Shown here piece by piece: positions 17,777 through 27,090 of a DNA stretch of 64,000 nucleotides. Both the position numbers and the translations under genes were made by a program. The notes beneath the pieces were generated by a model. That model had not been told where the DNA came from. It saw only the letters and a list, made by a program, of their open reading frames with translations, and ran no database searches. Each line of letters starts with the position of its first letter. Position 1 is the first letter of the stretch. Source of the DNA: CAZWSX01 sp964636985 (GTDB lineage Bacteria; Planctomycetota; Planctomycetia; Pirellulales; Pirellulaceae); assembly GCA_964636985.1 (NCBI GenBank), contig CAZWSX010000015.1, forward strand, positions 62,001-126,000, in the 5' to 3' direction.

Positions 17777-18889
17777 ATGCGGGTTTTGGTGGCGGACGAC
17801 GACGACATCGCGCGCGATTTGCTCGTGAACATGCTGGTCCGGTCAGGCTACGAGGTCGCCACCGCGAGCAACGGGCTGGAGGCGCTCGCCCTGATCCAAC
17901 AGGCGAACTACCGTCTCGTCCTCACCGACTGGGAAATGCCCGAGATGTCCGGCACCGACCTGTGCCGCCTCGTGCGCAATGGCGACTTCACCGGCTACGT
18001 CTACATGATCCTCGTGACCAGCCGCAACGGCCGCCAGGAAACAATCGAAGGGCTCTCGGCCGGAGCCGACGACTTCGTCAAGAAACCTTTCGACCCCGAA
18101 GAATTGTTGGTGCGAGTCCGCGCAGGCGAACGAATTCTCTCGCTCGAAACACGCGACGTGACAATCTTCGCCCTAGCCAGATTGGCAGAATCGCGCGACC
18201 CGGAAACCGGCGCGCACCTGGAACGCGTTCGCAGCTACTGCCGCGTGCTCGCAGCCCACTTGATGTCGCTCCCCAAATTCGCCGATCAAATCGATGCCGA
18301 GTACCTGCGGCTGATTTATCGCACCAGCCCTCTCCACGATATCGGCAAGGTTGGCATTCCCGACAGCGTGCTGCTCAAACCCGGGCAACTCAACGATCGC
18401 GAATTCGCGATCATGAAGTCGCACACGGAATTGGGCGCGGAGACACTTGCCGCTGCACTAGCCGAATTTCCGCAAGCAAGATTTTTAGAGATGGCCCGCG
18501 ACATTGCGGCCACGCATCACGAACGGTTCGACGGCAGCGGCTATCCACGCGGATTGGTTGGAGAAGCCATCCCGTTGGCAGGCCGAATCGTGGCGTTGGC
18601 CGACGTTTACGACGCTCTCACGTCAAAACGCGTCTACAAACCGGCGCACTCGCACGAAGTATCGCGCTCGATCATCCTCGACGGCCGCGGCTCGCACTTC
18701 GATCCAGATATCGTCGACGCCTTCCTGGCCTGCGAACACCAATTCATCCAAATCCACGCCAAGTACCAGGAACTCACCGGTCACGAAGCAAAGTCAGCCC
18801 CTCCAGGCGGAGGCCCACAGGGACCATGGACTGTTTCCGAAGGGCAGCTCACCGGTTCGCCGTTCGGCTCTCTTGTCGCCGGTAGCTGA
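17777..18889 (+). CDS. Response regulator with HD-GYP domain (probable cyclic di-GMP phosphodiesterase)
   Basis: 370 residues. The receiver domain (1-120) has acidic pocket DDDD at 7-10 and phospho-acceptor D51 (LTDWEMPEMSG), with K103 in KKPFDP. The HD-GYP domain follows (about 125-345): metal-binding HDIGKVGIPD (H187, D188), ATHHERFDGSGYP with the GYP triplet at 255-257, and ALADVYDALTS. HD-GYP enzymes hydrolyse cyclic di-GMP to pGpG or GMP. An AGGGG before the ATG and the 22-base spacing to the kinase gene argue for cotranscription, with the kinase controlling this protein by phosphotransfer. Confidence 0.95.
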   Translation: MRVLVADDDDIARDLLVNMLVRSGYEVATASNGLEALALIQQANYRLVLTDWEMPEMSGTDLCRLVRNGDFTGYVYMILVTSRNGRQETIEGLSAGADDFVKKPFDPEELLVRVRAGERILSLETRDVTIFALARLAESRDPETGAHLERVRSYCRVLAAHLMSLPKFADQIDAEYLRLIYRTSPLHDIGKVGIPDSVLLKPGQLNDREFAIMKSHTELGAETLAAALAEFPQARFLEMARDIAATHHERFDGSGYPRGLVGEAIPLAGRIVALADVYDALTSKRVYKPAHSHEVSRSIILDGRGSHFDPDIVDAFLACEHQFIQIHAKYQELTGHEAKSAPPGGGPQGPWTVSEGQLTGSPFGSLVAGS

Positions 18890-18981
18890 TCGGGAATGAC
18901 GCCGACCGCCGCGCGGTTTGGGCTATCATAGACTCCCCGTCTCCCCACCCGTCTGCGTCACCGCGTCAGGATCTCCGCGCC

Positions 18982-20616
18982 ATGTGCACATTGCGTCTTG
19001 TGCAGCATCTGCTCTTTGGCCTCGTTCTTTTTTCCGTCGGAATCTGCCAGGCACAGTCGACACTCAGGACGCAAATGGTAGCCATGCGGGACGGCGTCCA
19101 GCTTGCCACCGATGTTTACCTGCCTAAGAACGGAACGGCCCCCTTTCCAACCATTCTGATCCGCACTCCCTACAGCAAAAACGGCAACCAAGGAACCGCC
19201 GACAACGTGGCCAAGCTCGGCTACGCACTCGTCGTGCAAGACATGCGCGGCCGTTTCGCTTCCGAAGGTCACCACGCCATCATCTTCGGCAACGAAGGTC
19301 TCGGCGGCGAACATAAAGATGGCCACGACACGCTCGACTGGATTGCCAAGCAAGATTGGTCCAACGGCAAAGTGATCAGCTACGGGCAATCGGCCTTGGG
19401 GATCTCGCAAAACATGGCGGCACCCGGCGCTCCGCCTGCGCTTAAGGGGCAAGTCGTCGGAGTCGCTTTCTCCGACTATTACCATCAGGGCGCCTACCAA
19501 GGAGGCGTGTGGCGCAAGGAGATGCTCGAAGGCTGGCTCAAGGCGACGATGATGGAGGACATTAACCTCCCCACGTTTCTTGAACACCCCACCTACGACG
19601 ACTTCTGGAAGAAGCTTAATGCCGAAGCCCACGCTGGCGACGTCGACGCGCCCGGCGTCTTCACCGGAGGTTGGTACGACATCTTCATTCAGGGAACGAT
19701 TAACTCGTTCGTCGAAATTCAGAATCGCGGTGGCCCCAACGCCCGCGGCAAATGTTTTCTCTTGATCGCTCCGGCGGCTCACGGTCCATTCAGCGAGTCG
19801 GTGGTCTATCCCGACATCTCCAAGGCCCCGGTCAATTTCGCGGCGCCGATGGAGATCCTCGACCAGTGGCTCGGCAAGCCCAACGAAAAGGCGAAAGCGC
19901 TAAAACCGGTTCACTACTACGTGATGGGCGACACCACCGACAAAACCGCCCCCGGAAACTACTGGCGCTCCACCGACACCTGGCCTCCGCCATCAACGAG
20001 CACGCCGTTCTATCTTCATGCCGACAAACTTCTCAGCACGAATAAGCCCACTAGCGATGAAGAACTCCGTTACAAATACGACCCCGCCGACCCCGTTCCC
20101 ACGCGCGGCGGGCAAAACCTGATGATCGACAAAGGCCCCATGGATCAGCAATCCATCGAAGGCCGTCCCGACGTGCTCCTCTTTACAACCGAGCCACTGA
20201 AGGAACCACTCGAAGTAACCGGCCGCATCACGGCCAGGCTCTTCATTTCCTCCGACTGCCCCGACACCGACTTCACCGTGAAACTGACCGACGTCCATCC
20301 CGACGGCAAATCACTGCTCGTCACCGACGGCATTCGCCGAGCATCGCTTCGCAACAGCTACGAAAAGAACGAGCCCATCGCTCCAGGCGAAGTTTACGAA
20401 CTCGACATCGATCTCTGGAGCACCTCGCTCATCTTCAACAAAGGCCACCGCATCCGCGTGGCAGTTTCGTCGTCGAACTCGCCTCGCTTCGAACCCAACT
20501 CCAACACCAGCGACCCGCACCCCGTGCCGGGCAAGTCCCGCGTAGCGAACAATTCGGTGCATCTCTCGGAGAAGCATCCTTCGGCGATTGTGCTGCCGGT
20601 TTGTGCGGGTGAGTGA
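18982..20616 (+). CDS. CocE/NonD family hydrolase (peptidase S15-like), secreted
   Basis: 544 residues with a signal peptide (LLFGLVLFSVGICQAQ). The X-Pro dipeptidyl-peptidase/CocE fold is shown by MRDGVQLATDVYLP, RTPYSKNG, VQDMRGRFASEG, and the serine in SYGQSALG (S137; many relatives have GxSYxG). The C-terminal jelly-roll domain (about 385-530) has LEVTGRITARLFISS, DTDFTVKLTDVHPDG and GHRIRVAVSSSNSPRF. Members hydrolyse esters or amides such as cocaine, glutaryl or cephalosporin groups; the natural substrate here is unknown. Confidence 0.93.
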   Translation: MCTLRLVQHLLFGLVLFSVGICQAQSTLRTQMVAMRDGVQLATDVYLPKNGTAPFPTILIRTPYSKNGNQGTADNVAKLGYALVVQDMRGRFASEGHHAIIFGNEGLGGEHKDGHDTLDWIAKQDWSNGKVISYGQSALGISQNMAAPGAPPALKGQVVGVAFSDYYHQGAYQGGVWRKEMLEGWLKATMMEDINLPTFLEHPTYDDFWKKLNAEAHAGDVDAPGVFTGGWYDIFIQGTINSFVEIQNRGGPNARGKCFLLIAPAAHGPFSESVVYPDISKAPVNFAAPMEILDQWLGKPNEKAKALKPVHYYVMGDTTDKTAPGNYWRSTDTWPPPSTSTPFYLHADKLLSTNKPTSDEELRYKYDPADPVPTRGGQNLMIDKGPMDQQSIEGRPDVLLFTTEPLKEPLEVTGRITARLFISSDCPDTDFTVKLTDVHPDGKSLLVTDGIRRASLRNSYEKNEPIAPGEVYELDIDLWSTSLIFNKGHRIRVAVSSSNSPRFEPNSNTSDPHPVPGKSRVANNSVHLSEKHPSAIVLPVCAGE

Positions 20617-21053
20617 TTTTCTGACCGTGGCGATTTGCTATAGGCCACCGTCTATGCCAGATACTCACCTTTTCTTTTAGGGGCGATTCAATTGCGCCCC
20701 TCGCGCCCGCCTAAGTCTTACCAAGACTCTACTGCCCCTCTTTTGGAGTATTTACATAACACATTTACGAATACTTGTATCTTGTGGAACACAGCGAGCT
20801 ACATTGATGGGACTTTAGTCACTGATAACCGCGTCAGATGATTTCCATACCTATCTGTATCGCAGACCTTCGCTCGTGTGTTGGCTCTCAATTCGCATGA
20901 ACTTGCACCGCCCACCATTGCACCATCCCGCCTTTCGCGCGCGGACCGTTAGACACATTTGACATTTGTAGAACGACGTTGCGTTGGCACCATCTGATAG
21001 AACCACCGTCGCTACAGCGTGCCCCTCTCCTTGGACACTCTCGGAGTTCTTCA
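20617..21053. other. AT-richer intergenic region upstream of the PfkB-like/AAA gene
   Basis: About 437 bases with base composition visibly lower in G+C than the flanking genes, and no supported gene. It holds one palindrome (20679-20701) and an isolated TTGACA at 20959-20964 without a convincing -10 partner at normal spacing. The AT-rich stretch continues into the next gene, suggesting both arrived together. Confidence 0.5.
20679..20701. terminator. Palindrome after the CocE gene
   Basis: AGGGGCG and CGCCCCT form a perfect 7-base-pair stem with a 9-base loop, 63 bases beyond the CocE stop codon. No T-run follows on the plus strand. It may be a weak terminator or an operator for the next gene. 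Confidence 0.3.
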
Positions 21054-23282
21054 ATGAAGATTCTGGTTGTTGGCGATTGGGTGATTGACGACTACTGGCT
21101 GACAAGCGATCACCGTTCCCAAACTGCAAGCCGCGTTGGAAAGCGACACTTACGGGCTCTCAATGATGAGGCTTTTCCTCAGGTCAGGACGCTGGCTGGC
21201 GCAGGCCGTGTTACCTCCTTGCTGTATGACGAACTCTTGAAAGACAACTCCGACAACGGTAGCGCTGAGATCGTCGCGTTAGGATTCTGGCATCCCAGCG
21301 ATACGGACCTACTTGCACACGTTTGCGCGGAGCCGAAACTCCTCAAGGACTGGACTCCACTGCGACTGGAACTTTCTAGGGCGCTAAAACACAAAACTAC
21401 ACGACGACCGCTCCGCCTGTTAAATCTTGCGCAAGCATCAAATAAGAGATACCACGGAACGACCCGAGTAATTCGAGTCCTCCTTCAGTCCGGTCCGACA
21501 TTCAAGTCTCAAGGACGGGTCGACTGGGAAACCCACTCACCGACCATGCAGAAGGATGATCCTCAGTATCGATTCTGGGAAGTTCCGGGCAATAAAAGCA
21601 AAGTAGCAAAGCTTCTCGCGAAAGAGAGATTTGACGCAATCATCATCAAAGATCAACGTAAGGGCGTCATTTCAAAGCAAATGATTGAATGGCTTGTAGA
21701 AAATGTTCGTGCATTCAACGGGAGAAAGCCCAAGTGGTTTATTTCTACCAAGGCCTTCCGTCCACCGTGGTTGACCGCGTTAAAAGAACAAGACGTGCAA
21801 CTACTTGTGATCCCAGAAGTCGCTGCGCATGAAGCGGTCAACAAGCTCGATGGCGACATCTATTCGTGGTTCGCTACTGATCGACCGCAAAAAAAATCGT
21901 ATCCGACGCACGAAGCGCTCTTTGCCATAAATAGGCTCTGTAGTGATCTTGTGTCGGCCAATGGCGCGCCACCGCGCGTAGTGATTCTTCCCGGAAAATT
22001 TCAAGTACTGGCTAGGCAAGGCAAGATGGGAGTAATGCAGCCGCAGCCCGAGCCCATTCCTTATTGTGACCACGCGGCGATGGCCAGTGCGTTCTTTCCT
22101 TATTGTGTCGCCAAGCTACTCAGAGGTTCCGCTCCCTCACTTCAGAAGCTCGTTGCAGACGTGCTCGACAAAACAGCGAAGTTTAATAGGGAGGAGGCGG
22201 ATTGGATCGGGCATACGGAGACGACCGAGCGAGATTTCCCGAAGCAATACATCGAGGAGTTCTCTTGGGCAAATTATGAAGAGAACTGGGAACTTGCTTG
22301 GAGTCCACCCGCGAACTTGGCAAAACACATACGAGACGCTAAGGCCAAAAAGACCGCGACCAAGTCGTCTGCTGATTCCAAGGTGAGATTGGAATTGTGG
22401 CGTGCGATGACAGAAGTGCCCGGCTACATCAGCATCGTTTCCGAGCGAAGAAGAATGCTCGCTCGTCTCATTCGCGAAATTCGCGAGTTTGTAAATGAGA
22501 AGAGAGAACGAAGTATCAGTGGATTGCTGATTGCAAATCCCGGGACAGGCAAGACGTCGCTTGTCAGAGCAATCTCGGGAATGTTCGATGTGCGTCCGCT
22601 CGAATTCAACATTACCCAGCTTGTCCACAGAGATGATCTAGTTGGTTGTTTTGATTCGATTGTGACCGCGCAGGCGCAGGACCATCGACGGCCAGTGCTT
22701 GCCTTTTTCGACGAAGCAAACGCCCAAATTGAACGTCAGCATGTCTACGACGCGATGCTCTCACCGTTAGAAGACGGTGTCTACATGCGCGGTGGAAGAA
22801 AGTTTTTCCTTCACCCATGTATTTGGTTGTTCGCTTCGACAGAAAAACTGCCGGAGACTCCCGAGCACCCGGAAGACAAGTCCTGGGATTTCAAAAACCG
22901 GTTGACAATGGGTCAAATTGACCTCGCGACAAGTATTCCAGACAGGTCGCTGACCGCTTCGAACTTTCCCGATTTAAAAGATCCGGACGATCGAATTGAA
23001 GAACAGCAACGAATGGAATCGGTCTACCGCGCTGTGGCGATGATCAATAGCATTTTTCCAGATGTAAGGGAGGTGTCTTTGGGCTTGTTGGAAAGGTTCT
23101 ATCGCCTTGCCCCGGGCTACTCCGCAAGAGAACTCCGACGATGCATATCCAGACTTAGAAATGTGCAGTTTGGACAACTGTCCTTGTCGAACTGCCCTCC
23201 AGAGCTTCCCAAAGGGTCGCTCACAGATGCAGATGAAGACAATGCCCAAAGTAACGACAAGCTGTTCGTAGAGATTGGATAG
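21054..23282 (+). CDS. Fusion of degenerate PfkB/HldE-like domain with a C-terminal AAA+ ATPase
   Basis: 742 residues; no signal peptide. The N-terminal part (1-360) follows the layout of HldE/RfaE-type PfkB kinases: MKILVVGDWVIDDYW, RTLAGAGRVTSLLY, GTTRVIRVLLQSG, QGRVDWE, FDAIIIKDQRKGVIS (normally D-Y-x-K-G), then LVIPEVAAHEAV. The catalytic GAGD region is replaced by CDHAAMASAFF (338-348), so kinase activity is doubtful. The C-terminal AAA+ domain has Walker A ANPGTGKTS (494-502), Walker B VLAFFDEAN (548-556), sensor 1 WLFAST (591-596) and a sensor 2-like SARELRRCI (690-698). Start chosen at the ATG that opens the PfkB-like domain; upstream in-frame codons encode no conserved residues. Codon use (AGA, ATA, more A/T at third positions) differs from the neighbours, suggesting transfer. 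Possible regulator or defence effector; this is inference. Confidence 0.85.
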   Translation: MKILVVGDWVIDDYWLTSDHRSQTASRVGKRHLRALNDEAFPQVRTLAGAGRVTSLLYDELLKDNSDNGSAEIVALGFWHPSDTDLLAHVCAEPKLLKDWTPLRLELSRALKHKTTRRPLRLLNLAQASNKRYHGTTRVIRVLLQSGPTFKSQGRVDWETHSPTMQKDDPQYRFWEVPGNKSKVAKLLAKERFDAIIIKDQRKGVISKQMIEWLVENVRAFNGRKPKWFISTKAFRPPWLTALKEQDVQLLVIPEVAAHEAVNKLDGDIYSWFATDRPQKKSYPTHEALFAINRLCSDLVSANGAPPRVVILPGKFQVLARQGKMGVMQPQPEPIPYCDHAAMASAFFPYCVAKLLRGSAPSLQKLVADVLDKTAKFNREEADWIGHTETTERDFPKQYIEEFSWANYEENWELAWSPPANLAKHIRDAKAKKTATKSSADSKVRLELWRAMTEVPGYISIVSERRRMLARLIREIREFVNEKRERSISGLLIANPGTGKTSLVRAISGMFDVRPLEFNITQLVHRDDLVGCFDSIVTAQAQDHRRPVLAFFDEANAQIERQHVYDAMLSPLEDGVYMRGGRKFFLHPCIWLFASTEKLPETPEHPEDKSWDFKNRLTMGQIDLATSIPDRSLTASNFPDLKDPDDRIEEQQRMESVYRAVAMINSIFPDVREVSLGLLERFYRLAPGYSARELRRCISRLRNVQFGQLSLSNCPPELPKGSLTDADEDNAQSNDKLFVEIG

Positions 23283-23493
23283 CCCGCTTGCTGGCGAATC
23301 GGGATCGATCGAATGGTCAACTAAGCGGTGAAAGCCGCCGCCTCTCGGTTAATACTCGGCCACGTCCGCTTGAATCGTATCCCGATACCTCTTTTTGCTG
23401 GCTTATCTCGCCATGTCAACGCCTTCCGTGCACCTCCCCCCGCCACCGGCTACAATCAAGATTCCCGCCCCCTGCCCCGCCTGAGCAGTCCCC

Positions 23494-24927
23494 ATGCCCC
23501 GCCCCAACCACGCTCGATCGCTTTGCCCCGGCCGCGTCGCCGCGCCGGCGTCGCGGCGTGATTTTTTGCAGCGATCCAGCATGGGCTTTGGGTGGCTGGC
23601 GTTGTCGGGGTTGTTTGGTGGCAATGCACTCGCCAGCGAACGCACGCTCCACTTCGCTCCGAAGGCCAAACGCGTCGTCTTTCTGTTCATGGACGGTGGC
23701 GTGTCGCATGTCGATTCGTTCGACCCTAAGCCGGAACTCACCAAGCAAAACAGCCAGCCCGCCAAGTGGAAGGCCGATCCCCTGTCGCAGGCGATCAGCG
23801 CCGGCCGCAAGTGGCTCGGTAGCCCATGGGAGTTCAAACAGCACGGGCAATCGGGCCTGTGGGTGAGCAGCCTCTTCCCCCACATGTCGAAGATCGTCGA
23901 CGACATCTGCGTGATCCGCTCGCTCATCGGCGAGTTTCCCTTGCACGGCGCGCAAACGCTGTTGCTACACACCGGCCGCGCGGTCGCCGCCGCTCCGAGT
24001 GTCGGCTCGTGGGTCTCGTACGGCTTAGGACAAGAGAACGATCAACTCCCCGGTTACGTCCTCTTGAATAACGACTGGATTCCCAACGGTGGGTTCCAGA
24101 GCTTCGCCAGTTCGTTTCTGCCGGCGACACATCAAGCGACACTCGTCCGCGCCAAAGGGATTCCGGTCGACAACATCACGCCCGCCGATCCCAGCGACTT
24201 GCAGCGGGCGAAGCTCGATTTCCTCCGCGAACAAGATAGCGCGTTCGCGAAGATTCAAGGCAGCCCCGACGCCATCGAATCGAGCATCCGCAACTACGAA
24301 ACCGCCGCGAAGATGCAAACGCTCGTGCCGCATCTGTGCGACATCTCAGGCGAAACCGCCGAGACCCTCGCTCTGTACGGCGTCGACCGGGCGATCGACT
24401 TCGACAAGTTCTACGCCACGCAGTGCCTGCGAGCCCGGCGCTTCATCGAGGCCGGTGTCCGGTTCGTCGAGATCACGTGCCCGGCGATCGACAAGAACAA
24501 TTCCCCCTGGGACCAGCACGGCGAGCTCAAGAAGCTCCACGAGGTGAATGCCCGGATCACCGACCAACCGGTGGCTGCGCTGTTGATCGACCTGAAGCGG
24601 CGCGGCCTTTTGGACGATACGCTCGTCATCTGGGCCGGCGAAATGGGCCGCACGCCTCACAGCTCAGGCACCGACGGCCGCGACCATCACGTCAGTGGTT
24701 ACACCATCTGGATGGCGGGCGGCGGGATTCGCGGTGGGATAACCTTCGGCGCCACCGACGAGATGGGCATGAGCGCTATCGAGAACCGCCTCGACATTCA
24801 CGACATTCACGCGACGATCCTGCATCAGCTCGGGCTCGACCACGAGCGGCTCACCTTCCGCTTCGGCGGCCGCGACATGCGCCTCACGGATGTCCACGGC
24901 CGCGTGGTGTCGGAAATCTTCGCCTGA
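23494..24927 (+). CDS. DUF1501 domain protein, Tat-exported
   Basis: 477 residues. A Tat signal (SRRDFLQRSSMGFGWLALSG) opens the protein. The DUF1501/alkaline-phosphatase-like core shows RVVFLFMDGGVSHVDSFDPK, VSSLFPHMSKIVDDICVIRS, RARRFIEAGVRFVEI, LVIWAGEMGRTPHS, GRDHHVSGYTIWMAGGGI and HDIHATILHQLGLDH. DUF1501 proteins are usually encoded beside DUF1549/DUF1553 proteins and are thought to act with them on extracellular polymers or to be sulfatase-like; no enzyme activity is established. Here it stands alone, with a convergent gene ending nine bases away. Confidence 0.95.
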   Translation: MPRPNHARSLCPGRVAAPASRRDFLQRSSMGFGWLALSGLFGGNALASERTLHFAPKAKRVVFLFMDGGVSHVDSFDPKPELTKQNSQPAKWKADPLSQAISAGRKWLGSPWEFKQHGQSGLWVSSLFPHMSKIVDDICVIRSLIGEFPLHGAQTLLLHTGRAVAAAPSVGSWVSYGLGQENDQLPGYVLLNNDWIPNGGFQSFASSFLPATHQATLVRAKGIPVDNITPADPSDLQRAKLDFLREQDSAFAKIQGSPDAIESSIRNYETAAKMQTLVPHLCDISGETAETLALYGVDRAIDFDKFYATQCLRARRFIEAGVRFVEITCPAIDKNNSPWDQHGELKKLHEVNARITDQPVAALLIDLKRRGLLDDTLVIWAGEMGRTPHSSGTDGRDHHVSGYTIWMAGGGIRGGITFGATDEMGMSAIENRLDIHDIHATILHQLGLDHERLTFRFGGRDMRLTDVHGRVVSEIFA

Positions 24928-24936
24928 GGGCAGCGG

Positions 24937-27090
24937 CTACTGCGCTAGCGCCTCTCGGTAGAACTTTTGCACCGCCTCGTCCGCGGCCGCATCGACTTCT
25001 TTGAGCTTATTGATTTCGATCGTCTTGGCATCGATATCCTTGTCAAGCGTTTCGAGCCGTGCCAACCATTTGAGCAGCAATTGCTTGCTCGCCTTTTCCA
25101 CTTCCGCATCGCGCCCGGTTTCCTTATCGCCCCGCAGCGTGCGAAGGTTTTGTAGCGCGATGCTTTGATTGGCTCGCATGTCGCGGAACTCGCTCTCGGC
25201 GCGTGCTAGTTCGGCACGAGTGACGCTGTGTGCTGCCCGCAGCTTGATCCCGTTGCGGAGGATCTCCTTCACCTGCGGCGAAACTTGCTGGAGCGACAGA
25301 TAGAGTTCCACTTCCTTGGGCGCAATCTCGGCCAAGAGGAACTTTTCCGGTACGTGCCTTTCTTCCGTCACCGTGAGCGTGTGCGACTTCGCCGCTTCGA
25401 CGGTGATGGCGAAGCGGTGGAGCGAACGCGTCGTTTCTTGCGGGTCCAATTTCACCACCGCCCACTGCGGGTCGATCGGCTGCTCGATCCACACCACCTT
25501 GTCCTTGGCCGATTCGTTCTTGATCACATAATCCCTCGTTCGCGTCTCCAGTTGCATGATGTGCAAGCCGCCCTCGGAGATCGAGAGCGACACGAGTTGA
25601 CGAGTAACCATAGTCGGTTGCGGCGCAATCTCCGTTTCCAGATCGAGCGCGTACGTGATGATTCGCTTTGATTCAGGAGCAATGTCAGCAATTCGCGCGT
25701 CGCCTGCGTACTCGCCGCCGTCGAAAATCGTGATCGGCCCTTGCAGCAGATGAAGCTTGGTCGTGTTTTTGAGCTGCAACCCATTCAACGGATGCTTGGT
25801 GTGCGCCTCGGGATTGTAGATCGATAGCCGCGTCACTTCGATCGGCTCGTTCACAATCGGCAACATCGCCGATTCGTTCCGCGGCAGCGTGACAGGCGAC
25901 TCGACGGCGTAGCGAAACAACTCGCCGACCTCTTCACTCTTCGCGGCGGATTCGACGCCCTTGGTTGGATCGATATCCTTGCCTACGTCAGGAACAATTT
26001 GGGTGATGAAAGGGCGATTTCCGCCACCACCACCGCCGCCAAAGAACCCTCCGCCACCGCCCATTCCGCCCATTCCGCCGCCCATTCCACCCATGCCTCC
26101 CATACCGTGCGCGGCTGCTCTCCCTTCGACTTCCTTTTGGCGAGCGGCTAGGTCCTGGTCGTACGTGCGCGGGCGAAGGTTCGCATGTTGCTCAGGCGTC
26201 ACCAGCGGCCGCGACATGAACAGCGGCTGATACAAATCCATGATGAACGAGATCGGCCGCCCGCTGATCAGCGAAAGCTGCACATCGTCCCAATCGTGCG
26301 GCGTGGTGTTCTCGACAATCGCCCATCCTTGCAAAAACGGCGGCATCTTGTCGCCAAGCACCAACCGGTAGCTCGTCTTCCAGACGGGCGCCTCCTGGAT
26401 GTAGCCGATCGAGACGTGGCGTTTTCCCTCGCCGCGAAAATCGAGTTTCACCGTCCGCGTGTCGCGGGCCCGTGACGAGGCAAGAAGTTCCAGCGCCTTT
26501 TGAAAATCGCCGTCGACCTTTGGATCGACAAACTGCGTTCGCTGGATCTCGTTGACCTTCACGCTTTGCAGGCCGTCCTCCGTCCGCAGATTGAGAAACT
26601 CCAGTTCGACCGCTTGCCCGCCGGTTGCCAACGTCTTGCGGATTTCGACCCCAACGATCACGCCGGTAATGCGATCGGGAACATCAACCCGCACCTTTTG
26701 CCCGCGCAGTTGTAGAAAGATCTCGGCCAGCGTCGGTGCATCTGTCAGATCGACAGCAAACGTCCGCAACGTATGGTCCAGCGGCTCAGGCGAACCGTAG
26801 TTGACGGCGGTCACCAGCCCGCCATCGTGGTCTTGCACCACTAGGCTTTTGAGCAAATCGTTCAGGTCGTCAGTTTTGAAGTCGAATTCGATCTGCCGAT
26901 TCCCTTCGACCTCGCCTCCCAGTTCGAAGAACCCAACACTCGAACTGAACAACACCACCCGCTTGAGCTTAACGGGCGATTCGCCCGGCTTTTCTTGAGC
27001 AGGCTGTTTGGGCGCCGCCCCCTCGTCGGCAAGGCTCGCGGCAAGCGGCATCGCACTCATGGCCAAGCAGATAAGCAGGGACCGAAACAT
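24937..27090 (-). CDS. Secreted DUF4139-like protein with Gly/Met-rich insert
   Basis: About 717 residues. The signal peptide is FRSLLICLAMSAMPLAASLA. The opening KRVVLFSSSVGFFELGGEV and the central APVWKTSYRLVLG ... LQGWAIVENTTPHDWDDVQ then LSLISGRP match the DUF4139 pattern. A Gly/Met-rich run (about residues 335-365, built of GMGGMGG and GGGGFF units) interrupts the protein between the two halves of that domain. The C-terminus is a coiled coil (about 620-710). An AAGGG seven bases upstream supports ATG at 27090 over ATG at 27105. Function unknown; related eukaryotic and bacterial proteins have no assigned enzyme activity. Confidence 0.85.
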   Translation of the reverse strand: MFRSLLICLAMSAMPLAASLADEGAAPKQPAQEKPGESPVKLKRVVLFSSSVGFFELGGEVEGNRQIEFDFKTDDLNDLLKSLVVQDHDGGLVTAVNYGSPEPLDHTLRTFAVDLTDAPTLAEIFLQLRGQKVRVDVPDRITGVIVGVEIRKTLATGGQAVELEFLNLRTEDGLQSVKVNEIQRTQFVDPKVDGDFQKALELLASSRARDTRTVKLDFRGEGKRHVSIGYIQEAPVWKTSYRLVLGDKMPPFLQGWAIVENTTPHDWDDVQLSLISGRPISFIMDLYQPLFMSRPLVTPEQHANLRPRTYDQDLAARQKEVEGRAAAHGMGGMGGMGGGMGGMGGGGGFFGGGGGGGNRPFITQIVPDVGKDIDPTKGVESAAKSEEVGELFRYAVESPVTLPRNESAMLPIVNEPIEVTRLSIYNPEAHTKHPLNGLQLKNTTKLHLLQGPITIFDGGEYAGDARIADIAPESKRIITYALDLETEIAPQPTMVTRQLVSLSISEGGLHIMQLETRTRDYVIKNESAKDKVVWIEQPIDPQWAVVKLDPQETTRSLHRFAITVEAAKSHTLTVTEERHVPEKFLLAEIAPKEVELYLSLQQVSPQVKEILRNGIKLRAAHSVTRAELARAESEFRDMRANQSIALQNLRTLRGDKETGRDAEVEKASKQLLLKWLARLETLDKDIDAKTIEINKLKEVDAAADEAVQKFYREALAQ

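Noticed and set aside
20959..20964. TTGACA as a -35 promoter element for the PfkB-like/AAA gene.
   Set aside because: No acceptable -10 sequence lies 16-18 bases downstream.
21054..22130. Calling the N-terminal domain a functional HldE (ADP-heptose synthesis) kinase.
   Set aside because: The catalytic GAGD is missing and there is no cytidylyltransferase domain; the C-terminus is AAA+ instead.
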